In this document: positions 48,316-57,430 of the stretch, piece by piece
Layout: every line of letters begins with the position of its first letter
How positions within the stretch are numbered: the stretch's first letter is position 1
Assembly (NCBI GenBank): GCA_018820925.1
Contig: JAHJNJ010000036.1
Span: 124,001 to 188,000, forward strand
Reading direction: 5' to 3'
Source of the DNA: Gammaproteobacteria bacterium
GTDB taxonomy: Bacteria > Pseudomonadota > Gammaproteobacteria > Burkholderiales > Gallionellaceae
DNA: 64,000 bases
Made by a program: the position numbers and the translations under genes
The notes under the pieces: generated by a model
What the model was told of the DNA's origin: nothing
The model's database searches: none
Seen by the model: only the letters and a program-made list of their open reading frames with translations

Positions 48316-49101
48316 ATGATAAACAACAAGACCTCGCTGGCAATCTGCCTGGCGTCCTTTCTGGCACTGAGTGCCGCCACCGCCCAAGCCGAAGTGTTCA
48401 CCGACCCCAAAGGCGACGACAACGGGCCGGGCAATTATGTATATCCAACCGACAGTGTCTACAAGTCGGGCTCGTTCGATCTCACCAAACTGTCGGTCGC
48501 CAAGAAGGGCGACCAGGTCGAGTTTGCGGTCGACCAGAACAGTTCGCTGGAAGACCCGTGGGGAATGGGTAACGGATTCTCGGTGCAGATGATATTCATC
48601 TTCGTCAAGACCGGCCCCGGCGGTCACACGGAAAGTCTGCCCGGCCTCAACGTGCAATTTGCCCCCGGCAGCGAGTGGAACAAAGTGGTGATTTTGTCGC
48701 CGCAGAAAAAAGCCCGTGTCATGGGCGAAGCAGAAACAAAGGCACCCAAACTGCTGGCTGACATCGTTGTTCCCAACATCACACGCGGCAGCAATCGCAC
48801 CATCAAGGGTTCAGTGCCGCTGAGCGAATTGGGTGGCGATGGCAATGTCGATGGCTGGTCGTATCAGGTGATCATGCAGTCGAATGAAGGCTTCCCGGCC
48901 GCCGGCGATCTGCTGACGCGCAAGGTGAATGAATATGAGGGTCAACACCGCTTTGGCGGTGGCAACGATGCCGACTGCGACCCGCACGTGATGGATGTGC
49001 TGGATGGTTCCGATGCCAAACAGGCGGACATGCTGGCCTATACCTGCGGTCCGAACGGAGAATCGGTCAAGCGGGCAACGCTGCAAATGATCAAGCAGTA
49101 A
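48316..49101 (+). CDS. exported glucodextranase-C-like protein
   Basis: 261 residues with a signal peptide ending AQAE. The mature part begins DPKGDDNGPGNYVYP and contains a YKSGSFDLTKL strand: the signature of the C-terminal binding module found on glucodextranases and pullulanases (PF09985-type). Here it stands alone without a catalytic domain. It could be a periplasmic or surface glucan-binding protein for the adjacent porin and ABC system. A second protein with the same module is at 51100. Confidence 0.75.
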   Translation: MINNKTSLAICLASFLALSAATAQAEVFTDPKGDDNGPGNYVYPTDSVYKSGSFDLTKLSVAKKGDQVEFAVDQNSSLEDPWGMGNGFSVQMIFIFVKTGPGGHTESLPGLNVQFAPGSEWNKVVILSPQKKARVMGEAETKAPKLLADIVVPNITRGSNRTIKGSVPLSELGGDGNVDGWSYQVIMQSNEGFPAAGDLLTRKVNEYEGQHRFGGGNDADCDPHVMDVLDGSDAKQADMLAYTCGPNGESVKRATLQMIKQ

Positions 49102-49136
49102 TTCATATTGAATCACCCACATGAAAGGGAATGAAA

Positions 49137-50912
49137 ATGAATAAGCTAAAACTTACCCCAATATGTATGGCCATCGGGATGGCATTTGCGGGTTCGGCAT
49201 CTGCTGCAACTGTGGATTTCAGCGGTTCGAATTTTTACATGAAGTTTCTGGATGGCAATATGCGCAAAGCATCCACTGCCAGTATCGATACCGCCAGCGG
49301 CAGCGATCAGGGGCAATTCACCGAACTGAATCTCGTGTTCAAGGCAACGCTTTCATCAAAGGTCGAAGCGGGTGGACGTATCCAGAGCCGCAGCAGTGCA
49401 TCTTACTGGACCGACTACGGCGGATTTGGCAACGAGGGCAACGTCAACAACAACGTCAACGACATGAAATTCATGAAATTGCGCGGTGCTTATGCCCTGT
49501 TAACCCCGGGTTATGACTGGTTGACCCAAGTGCGCGTGGGATCAAGCGATTGGGGGATGTTCGATCCCTTTACGGTCGGCAAGGTCAGGTACATCGACCG
49601 CGACAACTACAATGGATTCTATTTCCAGGGGCCTATGGCGGGAAGAAGCACCTGGGAGTTCGCTCGGGTTTCCCTGCCGAACTACCTGCAGTTCAACTAT
49701 GGCCAGGGCGCAACGTGTTGCAGTACCGATGCGACGCAGTACAACGAAGCAGTCTACATCGCGCAATTTAAAGTGCCGGTAGGGCCGGTGAAACTGACGA
49801 CGAGCTATCAGTCGTTTGTCGATCATATGCTGGGGGCGACTGCGAATCCCAATACTGGCACCAACACACAGGGTATCTATAAAAATACGGTGTTCTCGCT
49901 CAAGGCGGATGGCAGCGTGATGGATTCGCTTGATTTGCGCGGTGCGGTGTACCGTTCTACATCCGATCCTTCTACCGGCGCTATCGGGGAAAATTGGGGA
50001 AATACGCCCACAGGTAGTATCAACAGCGGTGCCGTCAAGCTCGATGCCGATTGGGCTACGCCAATGGACGGCCTGAGTTTTAATTTCCAGTACTTCAATA
50101 TCGGGGCGGGCTACTTCAGTATGGCAGCAGCGCGTCGCGAATCAGACGTGTTGCTCACGGAAGGCTCCGAGTCGGCCTGGTACAACTGGGGAAGCAATCC
50201 GCTCTGGCTGGGTGGTGCGACGGCTGACTACACGCAGGGAGCGGCTTCACCGAAAGGTGGGCTTGGCGTACCAAACGGAACCCAAAACGGTCTGACCGAT
50301 AACGACTTCATGGACTTCAACGAATCGCCCGCCGAGTCGGTGGTAGGCTGGAAGGGGCTTACAGTAGTGGGGAAACTGGACGCGGCCGATTCACCGATGT
50401 CGCTGGAATTGACGCGCGTGGGCTACAACAACAACTGGCAGGGATATCCAACCACCGGGCCGCTGTATAACGTCTTCGCCGCGAACCAGGATCGCAATAC
50501 CAACATCATCGCGTTCAAGCTCAACCACCTCTTCAATGTGATGGGTGGTCTCGACACCAACTTCAAATTGAAACGCGTGGATGACAAGGATAAAGTGAGC
50601 CTTGCTACGGCAGCGGATGATCGGAAAGTCCTCGATACCGGTGCGACAATCAGCGTCGGCAACCAGTTGTTTGCGGATCTGTATGGAACCGTGTCGTATG
50701 GCCGCTATATCCGCGACATTACGTCCGGGCCAAACACCTTCAACAACTCGAAGAGCATCTACAGCCTGAAGTTCGCGTACAACTTGCCGGGATTCGAGAC
50801 GGGGCTGCTGACGCAATGGATCCAAGGTAACGGCAATCCGACGGAAACAGTGGGTGCCAATACCAAGATCCTGCAGTACCGCATGAAGGCCTATTCGCAA
50901 GTCAATTTTTAA
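49137..50912 (+). CDS. large outer-membrane porin, probable glucan channel
   Basis: The ATG at 49137 is 6 bases after AAGGGA; an ATG at 49131 abuts the site. 591 residues: signal peptide ending SASA-A, then alternating aromatic/polar strands throughout and a C-terminal phenylalanine (AYSQVNF), the usual BAM recognition end. No family is certain; size exceeds LamB. Position between two glucan-binding-module proteins and after malEFG suggests uptake of oligosaccharides across the outer membrane. Confidence 0.8.
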   Translation: MNKLKLTPICMAIGMAFAGSASAATVDFSGSNFYMKFLDGNMRKASTASIDTASGSDQGQFTELNLVFKATLSSKVEAGGRIQSRSSASYWTDYGGFGNEGNVNNNVNDMKFMKLRGAYALLTPGYDWLTQVRVGSSDWGMFDPFTVGKVRYIDRDNYNGFYFQGPMAGRSTWEFARVSLPNYLQFNYGQGATCCSTDATQYNEAVYIAQFKVPVGPVKLTTSYQSFVDHMLGATANPNTGTNTQGIYKNTVFSLKADGSVMDSLDLRGAVYRSTSDPSTGAIGENWGNTPTGSINSGAVKLDADWATPMDGLSFNFQYFNIGAGYFSMAAARRESDVLLTEGSESAWYNWGSNPLWLGGATADYTQGAASPKGGLGVPNGTQNGLTDNDFMDFNESPAESVVGWKGLTVVGKLDAADSPMSLELTRVGYNNNWQGYPTTGPLYNVFAANQDRNTNIIAFKLNHLFNVMGGLDTNFKLKRVDDKDKVSLATAADDRKVLDTGATISVGNQLFADLYGTVSYGRYIRDITSGPNTFNNSKSIYSLKFAYNLPGFETGLLTQWIQGNGNPTETVGANTKILQYRMKAYSQVNF

Positions 50913-50944
50913 GACTTGAAAAAGTTCAGATCGCCCTTAAGACG

Positions 50945-50974
50945 AACCCTCCCGTGTTTCGGGAGGGTTTTTTT
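50945..50974 (+). terminator. rho-independent terminator after the porin gene
   Basis: Stem AACCCTCCCG / CGGGAGGGTT, loop TGTTT, followed by a run of Ts. Strong by eye; it ends the glucan-uptake transcript before the next gene. Confidence 0.9.
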
Positions 50975-51099
50975 ATCGCGCGAGCTTTGCTCTTTTCAGT
51001 CTGGCTTGCGTGCTGGCGTATACTGCTGGCGCGAAATCCGACCTGTCTTGCGTTGAACGGATCAAATTTGCATTCCATGGAAAGGCGAAGGATATTGAT

Positions 51100-52206
51100 G
51101 TGAGAATATTTCTGCTGATTGCATTGATGTTGTCCATGCTGGATGCCTTGGCGCAACCCCTGGCCGTTATCGACGACCCGGCGGGCGATGATTTTGGCGC
51201 CGGTAACCTGGTCTATCCGCAACGCGCGGATTTTCATCCGGGCGACCTCGACCTGCTCCGGTTGCAGATCAGCCGCGACAAGGATGGCTATTGGTTCGAG
51301 GCGAAATTCAAAAACTCGATAGCTGATCCAAGTGCCGTGCAAACTACGAATAGTCCCGAAGCGCTGAAAAACTCGGCCCGCAAAGGCTTCTACCAATTCA
51401 ATCTCGACATCTACATCGATACCGACCGCATCGCCGGTTCGGGCAACACCTTCACCCTGCCGGGACGTCACGTTTCGATCAATCCAGCCGATGCATGGGA
51501 AAAAGCCGTGGTCCTGACGCCGCGGCCCGAGTTGATGCGCGAACAGTTGTTGGGCGCCGTGAAGGAACAATTCCCGGCTCGGTCTGATGCCGAGATTGAA
51601 GCCGGGGTAGACCAGTCGATGTATTTCCCGACACGGATCAAGGTTCGCGGCAAGACGATTTCGTTTTTTGTGCCCGCTGATTTCTGTGCGGGAAACGATG
51701 GAGCTGGCTGGGCGGTGACTGCATTGGTCACTGGAGCCATCACGGATATCCCTGCCGATTTATCGTTCTTCCCAACCACAAAATCTCCCCTCGAACGAAT
51801 CCCCTTGGGGGCAATGCAGCCATCCGAAGGCCATCCAAGGGACACCTTCGGCTATAGCGGTGTCTTGCCGAGTCCGGTGGTGGATTTGCTTGGTGGTACT
51901 GCCGAGCGACAAAAGCAACAGCTTGCCGCCATGACTGCACTCACCGGGGTTGCCTGGGGGGCGCATGCTGCCGCTGCATCGGCAAACAGTGCTGCCGTCA
52001 TGCCGACTGCAACGATCGACAGGCTGTTCGGGGCAGCGAGCCTTGACGTGGCGCACAAGGCGGCAATCCCTGACGCGGCGAATCCGGTCGCCGATCAAAA
52101 TTCCATCGTCAAACGGCTGCAGACTCTGCAGGAGTTGTTGGATCAAAAGCTCATTGATGAGACGGAATACAAACAGCAAAAACAGCGCATTCTGAAAGAG
52201 CTGTAA
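51100..52206 (+). CDS. exported glucodextranase-C-like protein with SHOCT tail
   Basis: GTG start at 51100, 7 bases after AAGGA, gives a clean signal peptide (MRIFLLIALMLSMLDALAQP). 368 residues. The mature start DDPAGDDFGAGNLVYP and DLDLLRLQISRDKDG match the binding module seen at 48316. A middle region has beta-rich character; the last ~32 residues (VKRLQTLQELLDQKLIDETE...) are a SHOCT-type short helical tail, usually an oligomerisation element. It lies after a terminator, so it has its own promoter. Confidence 0.72.
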   Translation: MRIFLLIALMLSMLDALAQPLAVIDDPAGDDFGAGNLVYPQRADFHPGDLDLLRLQISRDKDGYWFEAKFKNSIADPSAVQTTNSPEALKNSARKGFYQFNLDIYIDTDRIAGSGNTFTLPGRHVSINPADAWEKAVVLTPRPELMREQLLGAVKEQFPARSDAEIEAGVDQSMYFPTRIKVRGKTISFFVPADFCAGNDGAGWAVTALVTGAITDIPADLSFFPTTKSPLERIPLGAMQPSEGHPRDTFGYSGVLPSPVVDLLGGTAERQKQQLAAMTALTGVAWGAHAAAASANSAAVMPTATIDRLFGAASLDVAHKAAIPDAANPVADQNSIVKRLQTLQELLDQKLIDETEYKQQKQRILKEL

Positions 52207-52281
52207 CGGATTTCAAATTATCCTGTGCAATAGGCAAAATGTTTCCCGTTGCTTGCCGGGAGCAACATCCGTCCCGGCCCG

Positions 52282-52830
52282 TCAGCTTCCCGCCGCAAAT
52301 TTCGCGCCGCGCCGTTCTGCCATGCGTTGGCCGATCGCCGCTGTTTGTTGCGGGCTGAGCAACCGTGCGGCAAGCGGCAGCAGTTCACCTTCCTCGACCG
52401 CAATATGCCCGGTATAGCTGCCGATGAATTTTGCGGTCACTGCGTCGGGGAGCCGGATATCCGCGCCCTCGGCAACCTGCAGCAATAGCGGACGCAATGC
52501 ATTCCAGGCGCCCAGCATGACAATATGTTCGGAGAGCAGGCGTCCCAGCAGGTCATGCAGTCGCGGCCGGTTGGATCCGGCGGCAATGCGCAGTGCGGGG
52601 AACACATCTTCTTCTTCGTCCTGGTGGTGGAATTGTCCGGCGGTGTCGAAGTAACGCAGGATGTCCTGTGCAGCCTGCCGGGCCTGTTGATCGCAACCGT
52701 TGCTTGTCAGGTGGGCTGCCAGTTTTTGCAGCGTTTCACACTGGCGCAGGATTTTGCCGTGACAGGCGTGCAGCATTTCCAGCGGGTGGTCGAAAGTCGG
52801 GGCGGGTTCTGTGGAGGTGAATGTAATCAT
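52282..52830 (-). CDS. hemerythrin-like HHE protein
   Basis: 182 residues with the HHE four-helix pattern: H in MLHACHGKIL, HHQDEEEDVFPALR, then LLSEHIVM and HIAVEEGELLPLA, giving the His/Glu set that binds a diiron site. Hemerythrins of this type sense or scavenge oxygen or nitric oxide. It is the last gene of the five-gene minus-strand group that starts at 55166. Confidence 0.85.
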   Translation of the reverse strand: MITFTSTEPAPTFDHPLEMLHACHGKILRQCETLQKLAAHLTSNGCDQQARQAAQDILRYFDTAGQFHHQDEEEDVFPALRIAAGSNRPRLHDLLGRLLSEHIVMLGAWNALRPLLLQVAEGADIRLPDAVTAKFIGSYTGHIAVEEGELLPLAARLLSPQQTAAIGQRMAERRGAKFAAGS

Positions 52831-52832
52831 GG

Positions 52833-53216
52833 TCAGTGCAGAAACAGGATGGGGTTATGGAAAATGGCGACAAGCACGATATAGCCGAATACGGCTTGTG
52901 CGGCCAGCCAGGCAAGCACGCGAATGGTGATGGTTTTGCCGTATTTCAGCGCAACGAAACCCAGGCCGATGTACAACAGCAGGCAGCCCACTTTGACGGT
53001 CAGCCAGGTATCCACGAAAGGATATTGATGCGTGACGACAGCCAGTGCGATAGCAGAACCGAGCAGGAGCGTGTCCACGATATGCGGCACGATTTTGACC
53101 CAGCGCTGCCGCATGACAGGTGAACCGCGAAATTGCCAGATGCCGCGCAACAGGAATAGCGTGTAGCTGGTCGCCGCGCAGCTGATATGCAATCCCTTGA
53201 GCAACAGAAAATCCAC
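52833..53216 (-). CDS. SirB2-family membrane protein
   Basis: GTG start at 53216 with GGAG upstream (GGAGAATTGACTGTG); this gives 127 residues, the usual SirB2 size. Four membrane helices, family start LLLKGLHISCAATSYTLFLLRG, and PHIVDTLLLGSAI. The function is unknown. The start is two bases from the stop of the upstream gene, so the two are translationally linked within the nitric-oxide group. Confidence 0.85.
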   Translation of the reverse strand: MDFLLLKGLHISCAATSYTLFLLRGIWQFRGSPVMRQRWVKIVPHIVDTLLLGSAIALAVVTHQYPFVDTWLTVKVGCLLLYIGLGFVALKYGKTITIRVLAWLAAQAVFGYIVLVAIFHNPILFLH

Positions 53217-53218
53217 AG

Positions 53219-54502
53219 TCAATTCTCCCGGATGGCTGCAAGCGTGTGCCGGTACACCGCTATTGCGCCAAGCAGCGCATATCCAAGCAACACACCCTGC
53301 ACCAGCAAACCCAGTGCCAGCAGCCATGCTGCGGCATGCCACCAGGGCGCAAACAGTGCGACAGCCAGCGTGCCGCGATGCAGCCACAAATGCCGCCACA
53401 TCCGGGGTTCCGGCATGATCTCCTTCATATTGGGAACGCCGACATTCATCCCGCCACGGAACAGATGGAACCAGACCAGAAACGGCACGATCTTGTACAA
53501 CATGCCGTGCATCACCGACATGGCAAAGCCGAGCAGAAAGATCATGACGGTCAGCGTTTCAAGATGTTCGATTGTTGGCAGCCACGGCGTTGCTATCGCC
53601 AGCAGCGCGGCGCACAACAGCGCCATCATGCCCAGCCCGAAAAAACTCAGTGTGGCATCTGCGACCTTGCGCCGCCGTCTGCGTTGCAAGCCGAGCGTCA
53701 CCAACGCAAAACTGCCTGCCAGAATCCAGAACAGTGTTTGTGTCGCAACCGTCAGCCGATGCGCATCAAATTGAAACAGCAGGGGCAGCATGCTTAACAG
53801 CGACACACCAAAAATGGCGGGTGCCAGCGTCGCAGTCAGCCATTTCGGATAAGTCGGCGTGAGCTGGAACATGGGCACGACCTGATAGGACACGCCGACG
53901 ATCAGCAGCATCATCCAGCCGCCCAGCATCAGCGTGACATGGGTCGTGAGCAATTGTCCGGCATCGGCCAGCGCTGCGCCGGTGGCGTAGCTGTGCGCAA
54001 GCAATACGCCCGATCCCAGGGCGCCGCCGAGCGCAAAAATGGACAGCAGTATCGCGGTCCGGGTGGCATTGCGCGCCGGAGCGCGCGCCAGGCTGGCCAG
54101 ACTGGCGACTATGAAAACCAGGAACGCCAGCAACAGTAGCGGCCAGGCAAGATTGAGCAATACCGGCTGCCCCAGCACGAAGCCCGCTGGCAGCAGTAGC
54201 GCGCCCGACAGCAGCGGCAGGAAAGTGAGCCACACGGTGATCCCGGAGGCGGGCATCGGACTGCCGATTACCACGGGCAAAATCTGCTGCATTGCTCCCA
54301 TCATGATCACCGCCATGAACCCCAGGGTGATGCAGTGCGTTGCGGCGAGCAATACCGGGGTGCGTGCGGCGGCAAAAGGATTGTCAGCGGCGGACACCAG
54401 GATCAGCGCGGCCAATATCAGAAACAACGGAGCGGCTGTGAAGAAGCGCAGCGGTACGGAAATCGGTGGTGCCTGGTCGGTATTGAGCGCGACGGTATTC
54501 AT
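53219..54502 (-). CDS. polytopic membrane protein, NnrS/heme-copper-oxidase-like
   Basis: The ATG at 54502 overlaps the DUF2249 stop. 427 residues, about twelve membrane helices. Intramembrane histidines occur in THCITLGFMAVIMMGAMQQI, THVTLMLGGWMM and MHGMLYKIVPFLVWFH, a pattern that recalls heme-binding membrane proteins such as NnrS or subunit I of heme-copper oxidases, but the catalytic His set of true oxidases is not complete. A nitric-oxide related role is inferred from the operon. Confidence 0.65.
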   Translation of the reverse strand: MNTVALNTDQAPPISVPLRFFTAAPLFLILAALILVSAADNPFAAARTPVLLAATHCITLGFMAVIMMGAMQQILPVVIGSPMPASGITVWLTFLPLLSGALLLPAGFVLGQPVLLNLAWPLLLLAFLVFIVASLASLARAPARNATRTAILLSIFALGGALGSGVLLAHSYATGAALADAGQLLTTHVTLMLGGWMMLLIVGVSYQVVPMFQLTPTYPKWLTATLAPAIFGVSLLSMLPLLFQFDAHRLTVATQTLFWILAGSFALVTLGLQRRRRRKVADATLSFFGLGMMALLCAALLAIATPWLPTIEHLETLTVMIFLLGFAMSVMHGMLYKIVPFLVWFHLFRGGMNVGVPNMKEIMPEPRMWRHLWLHRGTLAVALFAPWWHAAAWLLALGLLVQGVLLGYALLGAIAVYRHTLAAIREN

Positions 54503-54729
54503 GCGCTGCGGCTGATGCGTATCGAAAAGCTGCCGTCCGGCAGGGCGGTGGTCTGCCACAGATAGCCGTTGGCGCGCAACACCTCGTACAGCGGAAAAGG
54601 TTCGCGATGAATATGCACCTGCAGCGCGGTTTTGTCCGGAAGCGAAAACAATGCTTCCATGATGTGCTGGAACGGCTCGGGTGGTGGCAAATCGCGCACA
54701 TCCAGCTCATGCGTCATGTTTGTATCCAT
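54499..54729 (-). CDS. DUF2249 small protein
   Basis: 76 residues from the ATG at 54729; a TTG at 54738 overlapping the upstream stop is an alternative. LDVRDLPPPEPFQHIMEAL and HREPFPLYEVL are family motifs. Such proteins have a TusA-like fold and sit with hemerythrins and nitric-oxide genes in many denitrifiers. They lack the TusA cysteine, as here. The function is unknown. Confidence 0.8.
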   Translation of the reverse strand: MDTNMTHELDVRDLPPPEPFQHIMEALFSLPDKTALQVHIHREPFPLYEVLRANGYLWQTTALPDGSFSIRISRSA

Positions 54730-54734
54730 TGCGA

Positions 54735-55166
54735 TCAAACCATGCGCATGCGGCCCAGCAGTGTTTCGCGCTGTGGGCTCAAGTAGTGATCCGCCATGGG
54801 ATAGAGCATTTGCTCTTCCTTGAGGTTGTGCTGCTGCATCACGATCAACAGCGTCTCCGACAGGCCGCCATATTCTTTTGCATCACGGTGCGCAACCGAG
54901 CCCGCCATTTGTTCAAGCAGCGTATTCATCTGGGCGTGCTCCATGCGCATCACCTGCACCGGACCGGCAGGCCCGTGGGCGGCGATCAGCGTCGGGAACA
55001 GCTCTTCCTCTTCCATGCGAAAGTGCCTGGTCATATCCGTGCGGAAAAAGTTGAACAGGATTTCAGCTTCCTCCCAGTTGCCGGCTAAAGCGGCCTGTTC
55101 TGCATTGGCAAAGGCATCATCGCAAACATGATGGTTGGCACTCATAAAATCGGCAATCGTCAGCAT
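54735..55166 (-). CDS. hemerythrin-like HHE protein
   Basis: 143 residues; HHE motifs SANHHVCDD, RHFRMEEEELFPTL, MRMEHAQMN and MQQHNLKEEQMLYP supply the His/Glu ligands for a diiron centre. First gene of the minus-strand group and divergent from nsrR, sharing the 140-base control region with it. A different sequence from the hemerythrin at 52282, so they are distinct paralogues. Confidence 0.87.
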   Translation of the reverse strand: MLTIADFMSANHHVCDDAFANAEQAALAGNWEEAEILFNFFRTDMTRHFRMEEEELFPTLIAAHGPAGPVQVMRMEHAQMNTLLEQMAGSVAHRDAKEYGGLSETLLIVMQQHNLKEEQMLYPMADHYLSPQRETLLGRMRMV

Positions 55167-55236
55167 TTCGATATCCTCATGAAAAATTCCTGTTGATAGA
55201 TCGTGGCCGGCCTGACTGCTCAGGCAACAACGTGTT

Positions 55237-55258
55237 GCATCGCATTATAATACATGTA
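55237..55258. promoter_or_regulatory. candidate NsrR operator
   Basis: Read on the minus strand, ATGTATT-AT-AATGCGATG matches the core of the NsrR consensus half-sites (ATGYATT and AATRCAT) with one side degenerate. It lies in the divergent gap between the hemerythrin group and nsrR, where both promoters would be repressed. Confidence 0.4.
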
Positions 55259-55306
55259 TCATTTGCACATGTTATCAAAACCCCCCTCCCAACTCGAAGG
55301 ACAAGC

Positions 55307-55783
55307 ATGAAACTGACCCAGTATTCCGATCTTGGCCTGCGCCTGCTGATCTATCTGGCGCACCGTTACGGCGAGCCGGTCACGATCCAGGAAATGAGCG
55401 ACCGGTTTGCGGTTTCCAAGAACCACATGGTCAAGATATCCCATCAGTTGACCAACGCCGGCCTGATTGAAAGCACGCGCGGCCGTAACGGCGGCGTGCG
55501 TCTGGCCGGTCCGCCGGAAAGCATCAGCGTTGAGCAGGTGTTGCGTGCAACCGAAGATAATTTCGACCTGGTCGAGTGCTTCAATGCCCCCCGCAATCAT
55601 TGCGTGCTGACGGGCGTGTGCAAACTGAGCGTCGTTCTCGACAGCGCGCTGGCCGCGTTTTTTCTGGTTTTGCGCGAAACCACATTGGCTGATTTGATCA
55701 AGAACAAGACAGCCATTGAAAAGGCGCTACTGCCCGTCCCCAGAGAAATTTTTGTGAACTCACGCGCTTCAATGGCCAAATGA
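55307..55783 (+). CDS. nsrR: Rrf2-family nitric-oxide sensor NsrR
   Basis: The ATG at 55307 follows AAGGACA; the frame is open upstream but without coding character. 158 residues. Winged-helix MKLTQYSDLGLRLLIYLA start, GRNGGVRLA wing, and three cysteines C91, C99, C105 in ECFN...HCVLTGVC, close to the C91/C96/C102 cluster-binding set of NsrR. Its Fe-S cluster reacts with nitric oxide and relieves repression. It probably controls itself, the divergent hemerythrin group, and the downstream genes. Confidence 0.9.
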   Translation: MKLTQYSDLGLRLLIYLAHRYGEPVTIQEMSDRFAVSKNHMVKISHQLTNAGLIESTRGRNGGVRLAGPPESISVEQVLRATEDNFDLVECFNAPRNHCVLTGVCKLSVVLDSALAAFFLVLRETTLADLIKNKTAIEKALLPVPREIFVNSRASMAK

Positions 55784-55784
55784 A

Positions 55785-56099
55785 ATGCAAGCGGACGAAA
55801 TAGACAGCGAGGGCTACCTGGTCGACCCGCTAATCTGGAACGAACAGATCGCGGAAAAGTTTGCCCGGCAGGAAAACATACAACTGACCGAAGATCATTG
55901 GGACGCGATTCATTTCATGCGTCAATATTATGCGGAACACCAGGTTGCGCCCGACGTGCGCCATGTCATGAAGCACTTGGCTGTCCGGCTGGGCCCGGCC
56001 TCGCGCAATGCAATATTCGAGCTGTTTCCGTACGGTTACGTGAAGCAGGCGTGCAAGATTGCCGGCATGAAACGACCGCGCTCATGGAGCACGGGCTAG
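55785..56099 (+). CDS. DsrC/TusE-like protein lacking the C-terminal cysteine
   Basis: 104 residues, one base after the nsrR stop. The fold signature is clear: YLVDPLIWNEQIAE, ITEDHWDAIHFMRQYY-type motif, and C-terminal arm GYVKQAC(90)KIAGMKRPRSW. DsrC carries two arm cysteines (Cys-x10-Cys); TusE keeps only the penultimate one. Here C90 corresponds to the inner cysteine, and the penultimate position is changed (W101). It therefore cannot form the DsrC trisulfide arm in the usual way. Context points to nitric-oxide or electron-transfer biology rather than sulfite reduction. Confidence 0.8.
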   Translation: MQADEIDSEGYLVDPLIWNEQIAEKFARQENIQLTEDHWDAIHFMRQYYAEHQVAPDVRHVMKHLAVRLGPASRNAIFELFPYGYVKQACKIAGMKRPRSWSTG

Positions 56100-56118
56100 T
56101 ATTCCGCGCAAAGCTCGA

Positions 56119-57375
56119 GTGTCCCCCGCCAACCCCTGTGTCATCAAGATGCCATTCAAAACCTGGAATCGCTTTACTGCCGCCCCGCATCGCGTGATGT
56201 TCTTCGGCGGCGCCCTGCAAGCCGTCGCGGTCATGCTGTGGTGGATTTATGAATTGGTGACGCGCTTCGGCATCGCCGGGCAGCCCGCAACGTGGACGGT
56301 CATTCCTGTGGCTGCGCATGCGTACCTGATGATTTACGGGCTTTTTTCGTTCTTCATGTTCGGTTTCCTGATGACTGTTTTCCCGCGCTGGATGAACGGC
56401 AAGGAAATACCGGCGCAACGCTTCGTGCCCGCCTTTTTGCTGCTCATGCTGGGCGCGGCCGGATTTTATGCGGGGTTGTTCGGCAATCATGCTGTTCTGG
56501 TCGGCGCGGTAGGCAGCACGCTGGCAGGCTGGGGGTGGGCAATCTACGCCTTGTTGCGGGTTTTGCTCGACACGACACATCCTGACAAGCGCCATCCGAA
56601 AGTCATATTTATTGCACTTGGCCTGGGGTGGTGCAGCTTGGTCGCCTACCTGGCCTGGTTGATAAAAGATCATGATGCTTATCTGCGCTTTGCCGTTCAG
56701 GGCGGCGTGTGGCTGTTCATGCTTCCGGTATTTGCGAGTGTTGCGCACCGCATGCTTCCCTTTTTCACCAGCAGCGCGTTGCCGCAATACGTCGTGCAAC
56801 GTCCCGACTGGCCGTGGTGGATTCTGGTGGCGGGAAGCGTTGTGCATGCGCTGCTGCAGTTTGCCAGCATGGGCCGCTGGCAGTGGCTATGCGATTTCCC
56901 GATGGCAGTCTCGGCGCTCTACCTGACGTATACGTGGGGCCTGGTGCGCAGCTTGCGCATCCCCTTGCTCGCCATTCTGCATATAGGGTTTGCCTGGATT
57001 GGCATTGCCATGCTGCTATTCGGCATTCAGGATTTCCTGTCCTTCATTAATGAAAGCACCATACCGGCCATGGGGCTGGCACCGCTGCATGCGCTTACCA
57101 TAGGCTGCTTTGCCACATTGCTGATCGGCATGGGCACGCGCGTGACCCATGGGCATTCCGGACTGCCCATGCAGGTAGGCACACCATTCATCCTGATATT
57201 TGCCGGGATACAGTTGGCAGCGCTAATGCGCGTGCTGGCGGATATTTTGCCGATACAGGACAGTTACCTGTTGTATATAGCCGCTGCCGCCGTCTGGTTG
57301 GCGTGTTTTACCCCATGGGTCGTGCGCTACTTGCCGGTTTACTGGCGGCCCCGCGTGGACGGGCAAGCGGGATGA
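56119..57375 (+). CDS. nnrS: NnrS-family heme/copper membrane protein
   Basis: GTG at 56119 or ATG at 56149; neither has a strong ribosome site, and the ATG gives the more usual MPFKTWNRFTAAPHR start. About 410 residues, twelve membrane helices, NnrS motifs AHAYLMIYGLFSFFMFGFLMT (split AHAYLMIYG / FFMFGFLMT), HRMLPFFTS, LHALTIGCFATLLIGM and TRVTHGHSG. NnrS protects cells from nitrosative stress. It continues the nsrR operon. Confidence 0.9.
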   Translation: MSPANPCVIKMPFKTWNRFTAAPHRVMFFGGALQAVAVMLWWIYELVTRFGIAGQPATWTVIPVAAHAYLMIYGLFSFFMFGFLMTVFPRWMNGKEIPAQRFVPAFLLLMLGAAGFYAGLFGNHAVLVGAVGSTLAGWGWAIYALLRVLLDTTHPDKRHPKVIFIALGLGWCSLVAYLAWLIKDHDAYLRFAVQGGVWLFMLPVFASVAHRMLPFFTSSALPQYVVQRPDWPWWILVAGSVVHALLQFASMGRWQWLCDFPMAVSALYLTYTWGLVRSLRIPLLAILHIGFAWIGIAMLLFGIQDFLSFINESTIPAMGLAPLHALTIGCFATLLIGMGTRVTHGHSGLPMQVGTPFILIFAGIQLAALMRVLADILPIQDSYLLYIAAAAVWLACFTPWVVRYLPVYWRPRVDGQAG

Positions 57376-57430
57376 ACAGGGAATTGAGGCTCCCCGGCCA
57401 GCGCGTTAAAAGAAATGAACGGGGGGCATT

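Noticed and set aside
53219-54502. Nitric-oxide reductase or cytochrome oxidase subunit I
   Set aside because: Helix number and some histidines fit, but the full set of heme and metal ligands is not visible, so only a general likeness is claimed.
55785-56099. Authentic DsrC of a sulfite-reductase pathway
   Set aside because: No dsr genes nearby and the outer arm cysteine is missing.
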